Part shown: one piece after another, positions 1 through 12,480 of the stretch
Numbering within the stretch: the stretch's first letter is position 1
Layout: every line of letters begins with the position of its first letter
DNA from: Ceratotherium simum simum
Taxonomy: Eukaryota > Chordata > Mammalia > Perissodactyla > Rhinocerotidae
DNA: 64,000 nt
Direction: 5' to 3'
NCBI RefSeq assembly: GCF_000283155.1
Contig: NW_004454182.1
Span: forward strand, 2,010,628-2,074,627
Notes under the pieces: model-generated
Told to the model about the DNA's origin: nothing
What the model saw: the letters and a program-made list of their open reading frames with translations, nothing else
Database searches by the model: none
Translations under genes and position numbers: made by a program

Positions 1-1529
1 TCAAAAAAAAAAAAAAAGAATTTGTTCTTTTCTTGAAACTCATGGATCTCTATTGGAATGTTTAATAAATATAACTTTTCTGGTCTTCAAGGCAGCTTGA
101 GAAAGCCAGATCTGAAATTTAATACAACATTTGGAAACGTAAATTCTGTTATTTAGTCAAGATTTTTCATTGTTAATGTCAGAAACCGAGATCAAACTGC
201 CTTTGCTTTGGCGTGGCTATATCTAGAAGGCTCAACCATTTTTATCAGGGGGCTTTCTTCCTCCATCCTTAGACTGTTTTCTGTGGTTTAGCCTTTTCTC
301 CCACTGCAAGTCGATGGCCTTTACACAGTTAAAGAATATGGTTTCTAGCAGCTCAGATTTACATTTTTCTAATTTATCCACGCCGGTAGAAAAAAATGTA
401 AAGCCTTTTACCTCCATATTCTAAAAGAGTCACTGAAACTGACACACCTTGATTGTGATTGGCCCAGGTTCCCCACCCAGAACAACAAGAAAGAAATTAG
501 TTAAGAGGGATATGGTCATCCTGTTAAGCTTGGACCACACACCAATGCTGATCCCTGAGAGTTGGGTCAATCCAACCAGAATACAAGATAACCAGAGAAG
601 GGAGAAGGAATGACTTGTCCAAGAAAACAGATATGGTGCTACAAGAGCAACCGACGAAATTTACTCTTCTGGTCTACCAGGAACAAAAATGTCTGGGATG
701 GAAACTCATATCATCTCCCATATTATGTGCTATTTGGTGAATAATTTGTTTAGCAAGTTATTTTGTGATGAGATTTTTAGTATCAGTGGATTCTTCCTTT
801 CTCTTGATCTTTTAACAGATTCTTGAACTTTTGTCAAAACATCAATAAATTTCAAACGGTACACTGTAAACAAAATTGGATTTGGGTTAAGGGATTGTAG
901 CTGGATTTTGCTAATAGCTATTATCAGTATAGCTTTGGATAGTAAACCTGATTTCTTTGAATCTCACATTTCTTATTTTAAAATTCCCATGTCAGATTCA
1001 ATCTATATTCTATGTTCTCTTGGACCAAAATAAATAACTTTGTTTCTGTTGTTTTTAAAAATCACTTAGTTTGAATACTATATTTATATTTCCAGAGTTC
1101 ATGACTTAAATGAAAGTTTTGTGAACTACTCACATCTTATTTTAAGTTTATTATAAACACAATTGTAAATACTGTCTGAGTAACATCTTCTTTGCTCCAG
1201 GTTATATGCATTGGTACCATATCTTCCTCATGGTCATTTGATAAATTTAAACAAATTTGAATATTTCCAAAAAGCCAGTTTTATTTTACTTTGAATTTGA
1301 AGATCAAACAAAATCCTAATAAGACTCAAACATTTACATAATGCCCATCAAGTGTATAGATTTGTTTACTTCTGGTTTTTAGCACCTAATAAAACTGAGA
1401 TAATAATATTCATGTTTATTTTACTTAGTATAACTACAGAGAATACTGGCCATTATCATTTGCATTTCTTCTTACTGTTCATCTTCAATACATTCTATAC
1501 CCTAGACAGTGGCCTGTGAGTTTTATAGA
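1..1529. other. Unassigned AT-rich sequence
   Basis: The window opens with a short A-run (3-17), possibly the tail of an element lying to the left. The rest has no open frame longer than 61 codons. The stretch at about 430-660 is less AT-rich and looks like a decayed interspersed repeat, but I cannot name the family. I see no exon, promoter or RNA gene. Confidence 0.5.
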
Positions 1530-3625
1530 TTTTGTTATAGACATACAATAAACTGCACATACTTAAAGCATATGTGATAAGATGTGACACATGTATACAC
1601 CCATAAAACATCACCACAATAAGAGAGTGAATGTGTCCAGCAGCCCCCCAAATTTCTCATGCCACTTTGTAGTACCTTTCTCTTCCCTCCCATTTTGAGG
1701 CAACCAATGATCTGCTTCTGTCAGTATAGATTAGTTGCATTTTATAGAATCCTATATAGGTAGAATCATACTCTGTGGCATAATTATTTTGAGATTCGTG
1801 TGTGTTCTTGTGGATATGAATAGTTCATTCTTTGCTATTGCTGAGTAACCTTTCATTATAGGTATATGCCAAAATTTGTTCTTCTGTTTACATGATGATG
1901 GACATTTAGGTTGTTTCCAGTGTTTGTTACAAGTAAATCTGCAATCACCGCTTTGTGTGCCAATTTTTGTGTGGATATATACTCTTTCCTCGTGGGTAAA
2001 TACCTAGGAGTGAAATGGCTAGGTCATATGGTAGGTGTATGTTGCACTTTTTAAGAAGTTGTTAAATCATTTTACAATGTGGTTGTAATACTTTACACTG
2101 CCATCACCAGTGTGTGTGAGTTCTAGTTCCTCTGTAGCCTCACCAGCACTTGGTATTGTTAGTTTTTTTAAATTTTAGGCAATCTAGAAGGTGCATTGTA
2201 GTATAGCATTTTGGATTTAATTTGTATTTGCCCAATGACTAATCATGTTAAGTATCTTCCCATATGTGTGTGTCTGTTTTTTGCCATCCATATGTGTTCT
2301 TTGGTGAAACATCTGTTCAAATATTGACCACCTTTATTTTGGGTTATTTTGTTGGTACTCAGGTTTGAGCATTCTTTATATATTCTGCATACGATTCCTT
2401 TATCAGATACATCACATGCAAAAATTTTCTCCTGGACTGTGGTTTGCCTTTTCGTTTTACTTAACTGTATATTATGAAAATCAGAAAAATTTTGATCAAG
2501 TCCATTTTACAAATTTATTTTTCATGGATTATTGTTGTAAGTGGCATATTTAAGAAATCTTTGCAAACCCAATTTCATAAAGACTTTTCACCTATGTTTT
2601 ACTTCTAGAAGTTTTATAGTTGTAGGTTTTACATTTAAGTATATGATCTGTTGTGATTTAATTTTTATATATTGTATAAGATATGAGACAAGTTTACTTT
2701 TTTCTGCATATGTACATATGACTTTTCTAGCAAAATTTGTGGAAAACAAGCTCTTTTCATCATGGAATTGCTTTTGAATACTTGTCAAAAGTCAGGTGAA
2801 CATATGTGTGGGTCCATTTCCAGACTTCCTGTTCTGTTTTATTGATCCATGTGTCTATGTGGATGCCAGTAACACACAGTCTTAAGTTACTGTAACTTTT
2901 AAAATCTTGTGTCAGATAGTCTTTTCCAATTTTGTTCTTTCAGAATTGTTTTGCCTATTCTAATTTCTTTGGATTTTCGTATGAATTACAGAATCACCCT
3001 GTCAATTTCTACAAAAATCCTGTTGGGATTTTTATTGGAATTGCCTTGCATCTAAAGATCAATTTGGAGAGAATTGACATGTTAACAACATTAAGTCATC
3101 TGACTCATAAACATGGTATCTCTCCCTTATTGGGGTATTTTTAAAAATTCAGCAATGTTTTGTAGCTCAGTGCCCAGGTCTGGCACACCTTTTGTTAGAT
3201 GTGTAGACACACATATAATAAACTTGTGAATAAAGATAGTTTTACTTCCTTTTCGATCTCTTTGTGTTTCAATGACTTATTGCACTGGCTAAAGTGTCCA
3301 GTGCAATGTTAAATAGAAGCAGTAAGAGAAAGTTTTGTTTTGTTTTTCCTGATCTTAGGAAGAAAGCACAGTCTCTTCACCATTGATTATGATGTTAGTT
3401 GTAGGTTTCTTATAGATATCTTTTATTGTGTTGAACAAGTTCCCTTTTATTCCTCCTTTGCTGAGAGTTTTTATCAGGAATGGATGTTGGATTTTGTCAA
3501 ATGCTTTTTCTGAGCTTAAGATTATCATAAGATTTTTGCTCAGTTTGTTAATGTGGTGAATAGTATTGATTTAGATTCAAATGTAAGACCAAACTTGTAT
3601 TCCTGGTCATGATGTGTATATATAA

Positions 3626-3868
3626 TTTTTTTGGTGAGGAAGATTGGCCCTGAGCTAACATCTGTTGCCAATCCTCTTCTTTTTGCTTGAGGAAGATTGT
3701 TGCTGAGCTAACATCTATGCCCATCTCCCTCTACTTTGTATATGGGACGCCACCACAGCATGGCTTGATTAGTGCTATGTAGGTTTACCCCTGGGATCCG
3801 AACCTGCACACCCCAGGCCGCCAAAGTAGAGTAAACGAACTTAATCACTATGCCACTGGCCAGCCCCC
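3626..3868 (-). mobile_element. ERE SINE (tRNA-derived), nested in L1
   Basis: In minus orientation the head is at the right (ggggg-ctggccagtgg at 3850-3868) and the tail at the left, with two copies of the 'gaggaagattg...ctgagctaacatct' module. The B-box-like 'ggttcggatccc' region is visible in reverse near 3790-3805. Flanks share 'gatgtatat'-like sequence (3611-3620 and 3871-3879), an eroded target-site duplication. It must be younger than the host L1. Confidence 0.9.
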
Positions 3869-4696
3869 TTGATGTATATTTTTAAATACGTTTATCTTTT
3901 TATTTGCCAAATTTTTTAAGAATTACTTCTATGTTCATGAACATTATAGGTCTGTAGTTTTCTTTATAATGTCTAGTTTTGGCCTCACAGAACATATTGG
4001 GAAGCATTCCATACTTTTCCACTCATGTTTGGCAGAATTCACCAGTGAAGTCATGGGCCTATAACTTTCTTTGCGAGAAGGTTTTTTAAATTACAAACTT
4101 ATTTTCTGTAGTAGAGCTGTTCAAGTTAAGTTTTTTGTCTTTGAAGGAATTTGTCCTTGCCATGTCATTGGAATTTTTGAATATATTGACACAAAATTGT
4201 TCTTAATATTCCTTTGAAATCTTCTTAATATTTGTGGTATATCATCTGTAATTATATTCTCTCTTAATCCTGATGTAGTCTTATACCTTTTTTCTTCTAA
4301 CTAGAGTCTGATCAGACTTATTGATTGTTTTTTCTTTTTCATTTCCTCTACTAAGAGCCAGTTTTGAGGAACATTGATTTTTTCTCTATTTTTCTTTTTT
4401 TCTATTTATATTTGCTCTAATCATTAATATTTCCTTTACTATGCTTATTTAATTTGCTCTTTTTGTAGTTGCTTAACGGAACATGAGGTCGTGAATTTGA
4501 GTTTTCTTTTCTCTAATACAATTTCATGCTCCAAATTTATGTCTATGTGTGTGTGGCTTCACTGGCATTTCACTTATTCTTATATTTTGTGCATTCGTTA
4601 CATGCAGTTCAAAATAATTTCTACTTTCCTTCTTGATTTTTGCTTTGACCAATGTGGTATTTAGAAGTGTTATGTAATTTTTGATTACATACATTT

Positions 4697-4900
4697 AAAA
4701 AAAATTTTTATTTATTTATTTTTCCCCCAAAGCCCCAGTAGATAATTGTATGTCATAGCTGCACATCCTTCTAGTTGCTGTATGTGGGACACGGCCTCAG
4801 TGTGGTCGGAGATGCGGTGCATCGGTGCGCGACTGGGATCCGAACCCGGGCCCCAGTAGCGGAGCGTGCGCACTTAACTGCTAAGCCACGGGGCCGGCCC
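4697..4900 (-). mobile_element. ERE SINE with perfect 14-bp TSD, nested in L1
   Basis: The head (reverse complement of gggccggccccgtggcttag) ends at 4900 and the A-rich tail lies at 4697-4730. The flanks gattacatacattt at 4683-4696 and 4901-4914 are identical, so the insertion boundaries are exact. The internal pol III B box is present in reverse as 'ggatccgaacccggg'. Little divergence compared with the surrounding L1 suggests a fairly recent insertion. Confidence 0.95.
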
Positions 4901-5640
4901 GATTACATACATTTTTGATTACATACATTACATACATTTTCCAGAGACCTTTATTAAAGATTTGTAATTCCGTTGTGGCCAGAGAACATACTTTGAATTA
5001 ACTGAATCCTTTTAAATTGGAGATTTGTGTTATGGTCCTGGATATGGTCTATGCCAATAAGTATTCCATGTGTTCTTGAAAAGAACATGTATATTCTGCT
5101 GCTGAGTAGATTACTCTAAAACTGTCAATTGGGCCAATTTGGTTGACAGTATTATTGAAGTCTTCCATACACTTATGGATTTTCTGTCTGTTTATCAATT
5201 ATTTAGAGAGTAGTATTGATCTTCAAGCATGGTTGTGGAAGTGTCTATTTCTCCTTGCAGTTCTATCAGTTTTGCCTTCATGTATTTTGAAGATCTGTTA
5301 TGTACATAAAGTTTAGGATTTTTATGACTTTATGAACTGAGCTCTTTATGAAAAGACCTTCATTCTTGGTAATATTCTTCTGTAATCTACTTTTCCTACT
5401 ATTATGTAGTTACAGTAGATTTATTTTGATTAGTTTAGAATGGTCTATCACTTCTATCCATTTACTTTTTACCTACTTAAATACTAATATTGAAAGTCCA
5501 TTTCTTTTAAGCAGCATAAAATTGGGACTTGCCTTTTTATCTAATCTGACAGTCTCTGCCTTTTAATCATAATGTTTGTCATTTACATTTAATGTAAATT
5601 GATATGGTTGGGTTTAAGTCAACTTGAAGTTAACATTGGA

Positions 5641-7149
5641 GTTTATGACTGGCCATCTTCAACTTCAGCATGGATGAGGGCATATTTATATTTCCACATT
5701 TTGTTGAAAATTGAAAATGAGAACATGTCATTTTGTGGCAGACTGTCACAAAACTGAACATAAGAATAAACACCTACCTACCTTCCTATATTTTCCTTTA
5801 TAAAATGCTAACCTATAAGTAACTGTAATATTTAATAAGGGAGAGACTATAAATTCTATCTTCTACTGTAGAGGTAAAGGCCTAGTTTAAACAAGAAATG
5901 TCTAAAATATCTTGGAAAATTCTCAACTAACTTTTATAAGCAGTACTACCTGCTATTCATAAAGCTAGTTCAAGAAATATTTGTTAAATTGCACTGCTTG
6001 TGTCTTCTTGGGTATCTAGTCCAACATTTGTTGGCCCAAACCCCAGTACTGGTTTTCTAGATTGCTAAGATTACACTGAGGCTTCTGGTCCATTCTAAAG
6101 TTTGAAGGTGGCAGTACAGTGAGAAGTCAGATAAGTCACCCATAGATACAGGAGGACTTTGGTCCCACTGGTTACATTCCCAAAGTTGTCCATTCCCATA
6201 TGCTGCATTTTATAATGTGGCCTACACTCTCAAATTAAAGGGATATGATCTTCTCTCTCCTTCCACTAACTCCATACGTGAGGAACCTCTTAACACACCC
6301 GTATAAAGAAGATAACAAATTTTATAAAAATGGAGGTTAAATCATAGTAAAACAAAACTGATTTATGAATCCAGTAAGAAATTTGATATTTTTACCTTTA
6401 TATTCTCTTTGACATATAGTTTATACTCAAGTGATTAATGCATATTGTACATTTTGTATCTAATGAAAATTGAAGTATTAACAAAGTTATCAATACACAT
6501 ACGATATTAAATCTAATGCTGTGGTTTTGATATACTTCACTCAATTGTTATTAACTAGAGGGGATGGATATTACAATTTAACTTACAAGGCAAATTTAAT
6601 AGTTATCTGTGTTCTGAAGATAAATTCCTGACAGAATATCTTTTTTGGTTAAACTGATAGTTATAACTATTTTGGGCCACTTATGTACACTTCTATAAAT
6701 GACAGAATTTTAAAGACATAAAATATTGGGTGACTTAGTTATAATATCTAGAGGCCCATTAAGTTGTTAGAAAAGTTAGGTCATAGAATGTTTTCAGAGA
6801 AAACTATGATACTAGCTGTGAAATCCTTGTTGTGGAGCCATATAATAATGTTTCTGACAAAAAGATAGACCTTTTTAATAGTTGTGTCAGCACACAGAAC
6901 TGGAGCGTATTTAGCCGAGAATACATGGATGCCGATTTGCCTGTGATGCTCTAATAGGACAGTCTGAGGACAATCTTTATAAACATTACTACAGATAGAA
7001 GAGTTTCATATTCAGTTTTCACTAATCCTGAGAATGGTTTACACATTCTAATAATAAATTTTCTGATAATCTATTCTAGTAACCAATTTTTCATGACCTC
7101 AATACCCATTCTTCTCAGGACCTTTCTGCTTCTCTTCTTAACCTCTAAT
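5641..7149. other. Unassigned sequence
   Basis: No repeat or exon was recognised with confidence. Base composition is AT-rich and no frame exceeds about 60 codons. A slightly less AT-rich patch at 5985-6300 may be an old unclassified repeat. Confidence 0.5.
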
Positions 7150-8240
7150 TATTAGCAAAGTCTGAGGTGTGGCCCTGGATCCTCTTCTATTCCCTGTTTT
7201 AACTCTCACAGTAAGCAGCCTCATCCAGTTGCATGCTTTAAACACTATGATTGATGCACCAAGGTATTATTCTGAGTCCTTATGCCTCCTCTCCCACCAG
7301 ATTTATCGATCTGGCCCCACCATGGCCTGCCTTCCACCATTGACAGAGGGCAAGGGAAAAACTTATGTGCTTATAGTAAGACAGCCCTTAACCACCTCCC
7401 TGAAAACAACAGCATTGAAGGGTAAGTCCTAATACTGAGTGCTTCTGGAAAGTTCCCCGACCTCCCTTTCTGTTGATGCTTACAGCCTCACTATAACTAT
7501 TTGCTCTAAGAAAATCAAGATTAACCTTATAATGCCATTTATCCCAGTTTATTCCAGTCATCACAAGAAGCCCGGGATGTCTTAATCATTGTTCAGTCCC
7601 AGGACTTAAATAAGACTCTGAAAACTCCTTTTCTTACCTTATCTCCCAATTGTCCCAACTCCTGGAATATTTTCTCTCTGCCATTTTAACTGTTAGTCAA
7701 TATTCTGAAAAATCTCTGTATATCCTGAAACTATTTTCTTCACCATTTGCCCTAAAACTTTGCTGTCTTCTGATGACACAACTTCCTTTTCAACCCTCTC
7801 AAGTGGTGAGATTTTCTCTCCCATGTTCCTCGTAGAATGGACTTGGAGATGGAGTAAGTTTTCTCCTACTGTACACTGCTGCTTCCAGAACTTTCTCCCT
7901 CTCCATCACTCAACCATCTCCCACGTTGTCCTCATTTTGTTGAATCTTATCACCCTACATTCTACTCTACTTGCTGCTATCTAAAGATGTTCAAGTCGTT
8001 CCCATTCATGTCTTGAAAAAATTAGCTCCTATTTCATTGTCACTCAATTTACAATTACTCATGAAATATTTTGGTTATTTTTTTATTCGTATGGTCCTTC
8101 TAATTCACTGACCTCTCAGCTCCTTGACAAGCTAAACTCTGAAGAAGTTTTCCTCCATTCTATCTTAGCCACTCACTCTCATCGTCTTACCTAGATCATG
8201 TCATTATTACTAATAACTGAAAAATCAAAATCTTAGTTCC
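7150..8240 (+). repeat. Decayed L2-type LINE fragments
   Basis: CT-rich text typical of the sense strand of the L2 reverse transcriptase C-terminus and 3' region, for example 'cctggatcctcttctattccctg' type wording near 7173-7196, 'cctcatccagttgcatgctttaaa' near 7217-7240 and 'gatctggcccc' at 7309. It is broken and possibly made of more than one piece. An 87-codon frame at 7169-7432 lies inside it and has no independent support. Confidence 0.45.
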
Positions 8241-8249
8241 AAGTACCCC

Positions 8250-8560
8250 ACTTTTTTAATAAACATTTTTTTAAATTTTATAATTGTTTTAGATTTACAG
8301 ATGAATTTAAAAAATAGTACAGAGTTCCCATGTGTCCCAAACCCTGTTGCAATATGATTAATGTATTACATTAGTATGGTACATTTGTTACAATTAATAA
8401 GCCAATATTGATACATTATTAAAGTCCGTATGTTATAAATATTTCTTTAGTTTTTACCTAATAACTATCTTTTTTTTCTTCCTGTACCACAGCCAATACA
8501 TGACATTATATTTAGTAGTTATATCTCCTTAATTATCCTACTTTTTGATGATCACTTTCT
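8250..8560 (-). repeat. L1 3'-UTR fragment, antisense
   Basis: The stretch 'gattaatgtattacattagtatggtacatttgttacaatt' type wording at about 8356-8396, with 'agtacagagttcccat' at 8317-8332, is the reverse complement of an old L1 3' UTR. Similar fragments lie near 15060-15400 and 42770-42975 in this window. No coding part is attached. Confidence 0.65.
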
Positions 8561-8889
8561 GCCTTACTATTTCATTATCTTATATTTAGAGAAACAAACA
8601 ACAACTTTAACCTTAACAAGACCTAAACTCCATTGATCATACCAGTATTTCTCTATCCCAACAACCTTCTTATCTTTATTTCTTAGCTGGATTAAATTTC
8701 ATGGTAAATAACTATAATTACATCCTTTCTCACACCTTCAATTCCCTTGCCCCTTTTACCATTTCTTGGCCAAATCATCACCCCAGTCACGTTTTCTTCC
8801 CTTACCACGCTACAGAAACTGATTTTTGCTAAAGCTTACCAATATGAAAGTCTCTGAAAAATGACTTCCATGTTGGTAAATCCAATGGT

Positions 8890-10040
8890 GAAATTCTCAT
8901 CACCCATTTTATTTGGCATATCAAGAGCATTTGATTCAGTTGATTACCTCCTTCCCTTTACAACATAGTCTTCAATTAGTGTGTATTGCACCTTAATACC
9001 TTTATTTTCCTCCTGTATCACTATGTTCAATTTAAAACTACTTTGCATTTTTCTTTTCAGGTCTTCTTTGGCCTTGGAATGTCCCAGCGTTCTGTCCTTG
9101 GACCACATCAATGCTTTATCCACTGATGGTCATATGCTGTCTTGTGGTTTCAAACAGCATCTAAAGACAAGTAACTCCCAAACATATATTTCCATCTCCC
9201 ATGTCTCCTCTAGAATCCAAACTGTTATGCCAAATAGCCTCCTCAATATTTTGCATGGATATCTAGCTAGGAACTCAAACTGACTATGTGCAAAAGCAAA
9301 TTCCTGAACACCACCCTGTCCCATGATAATACCTACATACGTACATACACACAAATTATAACTTCTACTCAGTCATTCATCTTTCCCTTGATTATTGGCA
9401 ACATCTTACTTTAGTCTGAAAACTTTGCTACTATACTTTACTCTTCTTTTTCTCTCAAACTCCAAATAAAACCCACTAACAAATCACGAAAACTCAACCT
9501 TCAAAATAACCCCCAAATCTAAGCATGTCTCGTCAATACACCACTAAGACCCTGATCCACTGCCACCTTCATCTCTTGCCTGGATTATCGCTAGTCGCCT
9601 TGATTCTGCACTTGTCCCCTACAGCACATCATAACCAAGTCGTTAAATCTTGAGTCACATCATGTTACTACTATTTAAAACCCTTCACTGTTTTTCCATC
9701 TCTCTTTAGGTGAAATCTAAAATTCTAGTAGGGACCTATATATAACATCATGTACTGATTGTCCATTTTTTCTCTCTTTTCGTCTCCTTTTAATTTTCTT
9801 CTTGCATAATCCAGTCTAGCCACATTGAATTCTGTGTTCTTTCTTGCAAATGCAGGCATGCTTTGGGCACTTGATGTTTCTTGTGCCTGGAAACATGTTC
9901 TCACAGGTATTTTCACGACATGCTCCCACTACTCTAATATGGTTTAAAATGACTGTTTTGCTGCATTACGATCCATCTCAATGTCTTCAGGAACTTCTCA
10001 GTGATCTCTATCATGTCCAGAAGTGAATCCTCTTGGGTCA
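8890..10040 (+). repeat. L2 LINE, reverse transcriptase C-terminal and 3' region, decayed
   Basis: The key clue is 'ctcttgcctggattatcgctagtcgcc' type wording at about 9577-9600, which matches the L2/CR1-type RT C-terminal SRLDYCNSLL segment with substitutions. It is followed at the right distance by 'cacatcatgttacta...aaacccttcactg', the DHVTxLLKxLxW segment. Upstream, 9170-9300 matches the usual preceding block (sub-cellularly irrelevant here: no intact product). Stops and frameshifts are frequent. Frames at 8981-9283 and 9844-10026 are remnants of this element rather than genes. Confidence 0.6.
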
Positions 10041-11224
10041 GAAACATATGAAATCAAATACTGTTTACATGTTCTCTCCCAAAATCCAATACACAATATC
10101 CCATTCAAAAATGCAAAGAAGGGAAGGCACTTAGAAGCCACTAGTTCATGGTAATTCTGAAATCCCACTGGGCCAATTTTGTGATGTCATCTTAGACTGA
10201 GCCCAAATTTCCTGAAGTCTCTCTATCCTTCATTAAATCTGTGTTCAGCTGCTTGAATGTATTTTCCAGTCCATTAATTTCTTTTGCCTTTTCTCTATCT
10301 TTTGGGTGCCCTTCCTTTTTCATCATCTTCCTTTGTCACATCTGAAAAGAGCAGCGGGAAATGTGTCCTCCTGAGGGGCTAAGCAGTTCTCTAAATCTGC
10401 TTCATGGAGAAGCAAAAATGTTCTAATATCTGAGTAGTCTGTGTCTTTTAATACAGGCTGATAGTGCTTAGTCTAATATACCTTAATAAAAACTTTGAGG
10501 TATCCTATTCATTTGATTCTGTTTCATTTTATGTGCCAAACGTTATACCCACGATTTATTATTCTCTCTCTCTAGATTTAAGTAAAAATTTGGCATAAGC
10601 GGCTTCATGGGATAATGTATGTAGACTTCTAGGACCCATTATGTCCAATTTAAAGGGTATCTATTAGTCTTAATGAACATGACCTTGATGTGATTTCTGT
10701 CTTAAGGCTATGATGTAAGAGCAGAGACTTGAGTTTGGACTTCTCCCTGAGTTTGTGATTTAATGGGGATAGTTTTACTTGGTGAAAGTTAGTTCATTTT
10801 CTAACTCAGAATGTCCTAGAATTTCTGGGATCTCTGTATTCAATTACAATATTCTTGGAGTACCAGTCAGTTCTCTTCTGAATCCATTTCTTTTTCTATA
10901 ACCTTAATAAGGATAGCTACCATACAGACAACTACTACTGTTAATATTTTGCCTCAAAAGTTTCTTGCTTAGTGCCACAAGTACATGTTAGCACTTCTAG
11001 GTTACCACAGGTGTAAATTATACCAAATTTTCACATTATATATGTTGCTACTTTACATTCTCATAAGAGTTGCTTCACTTCTCACTACCGAGTCCCGAAG
11101 CCAATGACACATATTTTGTGATACAACAGCAACACCTCAACTCCAGTACCAATGTCTCTATTAATTAGTATATTTGGATAAAAATCAACTTAAATTTCTC
11201 ATATTTATAAAGCAGACATTTATT
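10041..11224. other. Unassigned sequence
   Basis: AT-rich, with a few blocks such as 10150-10330 that have the feel of a decayed LINE but could not be placed. No exon, promoter or RNA was identified. Confidence 0.4.
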
Positions 11225-11620
11225 TTTATGTCTATGAGTATGCTGGTCCTAGAGTTCATCTACAGTCTGGATGCCATTGATTAAAATCAGCTGTGCTTAG
11301 ATCTAGGCTGCAAGTTGGGTTAGGTCGATTCCACTTCTGTAATTCTGATACAAGCAGCTACCCAAGGCATGTTCTTCTTCTGGCAGATATTAAGAAGACA
11401 AATTAAACTATGTAACCACATTCACGCCTTAGCAGAATTACATACAACTACATAATACATTAACTAAAGCAAATAACATGGTGAGGCCAACATGGTGTGG
11501 CAGGAAAATATACTCTATCCACAGTAGAAGGCACTTCAAAATTACAAGACAAAGTGTGAATGTATAATTCTATTACAGAGGAGTAAAGAATTGAGTCTAC
11601 CAAAACATCACTTTAGTGAA
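11225..11620. repeat. Probable ancient interspersed repeat, family not named
   Basis: Phrases such as 'cagctgtgcttagatctaggctgcaagttgggtt' type wording near 11289-11322 and 'aaagcaaataacatggtgaggcc' near 11466-11488 resemble a common old mammalian interspersed repeat. I recognise the pattern but cannot name the family from memory. Confidence 0.35.
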
Positions 11621-12079
11621 ATCACCTTGACCGGTATATTTAAATTTAACCCTCCCACAATTCTTCATAGCTGGTGAAAGAATATATCCATATATCTGTT
11701 TACTTAGATACCTAACATGCCTCTCAAACTCAGTATAGCTAAATATAGTTGATGATTTTTCTGTCGTACACACTCTGTCTCAAACTTACCCATATTTATA
11801 ATTAGAATCAGCAGTTTGATTAAAACAACAACAAAGGAAAAACCTACTTTGTATATGATTTCATTTTACTCTTTTCCTCCAACATGTAATCTAAGTCCTG
11901 TCTACTGTACCTCTAAAATCTATCCTATACTCTTTTCTTCTTTATCTTCCTAAATATCAATTTGGTGAAACTTGCTATGGTTTCATGTTTGGACTGTCAC
12001 AATGTATTTCAGGAATTTAGGGTGTCCTCACATTGTATTCTGGCTCCAATCTTATTCAGAGGTCAGAGCTCAGTTTGAC

Positions 12080-12480
12080 TGTTGCCTCTTTGAAGGTAAT
12101 ATGTCTTTTTTTGGACTCCTTTTGTGTTAGTCTCTTGTCTTGGGTTTTCAACAGTCTTACTGTGATTTTTTCTTTGTACTGATTCTAATTGGGATGCTCA
12201 TCTATCTTTGAATTTTGGGATTTGTTTCTTTCATCAGTTTCAGAAACATTTGGCCATTATCTCCTAACATTCGTTCTGCTTTCTCTTTTCTTTCCCTTTG
12301 GGCCTCCATTTACATGCGTGTTAGACTGTTTCACTGTGTCTATCATGGTTCTAGTTTTTCCTGTATTTAAAAAAAAATTTTTGATGCTTCGGTTTAGATA
12401 TTTTACAATGACTTGCTTTCCAGTTCACTAATCCTGTCTTCTGCATTTCTTACATGTTATTAAACTCAAAGAAAGGGTGC
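12080..12480 (-). repeat. L1 ORF1-region fragment, antisense
   Basis: The text 'acatttggccattatctcctaacattcg...ctttgggcctccatttacatgcgtgttagactgtttcactgtgtc' (12247-12342) is the reverse complement of the L1 ORF1 coiled-coil region, and 'ccagttcactaatcctgtcttctgc' at about 12420 follows as expected. An 80-codon plus-strand frame at 12189-12431 is a shadow of it. Confidence 0.6.

Larger units (their letters stand above)
1530..5640 (-). mobile_element. Old LINE-1, 5'-truncated, antisense, with two nested EREs
   Basis: Read on the minus strand this is a LINE-1 running from the endonuclease part of ORF2 (near 5640) through reverse transcriptase to the 3' UTR (near 1530). On the plus strand the reverse complement of familiar L1 blocks is seen in order: 3' UTR near 1560-1700, ORF2 C-terminus near 1840-2440 (for example 'aaatacctaggagtg' at about 1999), the RT region at 3440-4100 and the endonuclease region at 5080-5630. 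Many stops and indels break every frame, so it encodes nothing. ERE SINEs interrupt it at 3626-3868 and 4697-4900. About 3.65 kb of L1 remains once they are removed. Divergence suggests a mammal-wide L1M-type copy; the subfamily is not asserted. Confidence 0.93.
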
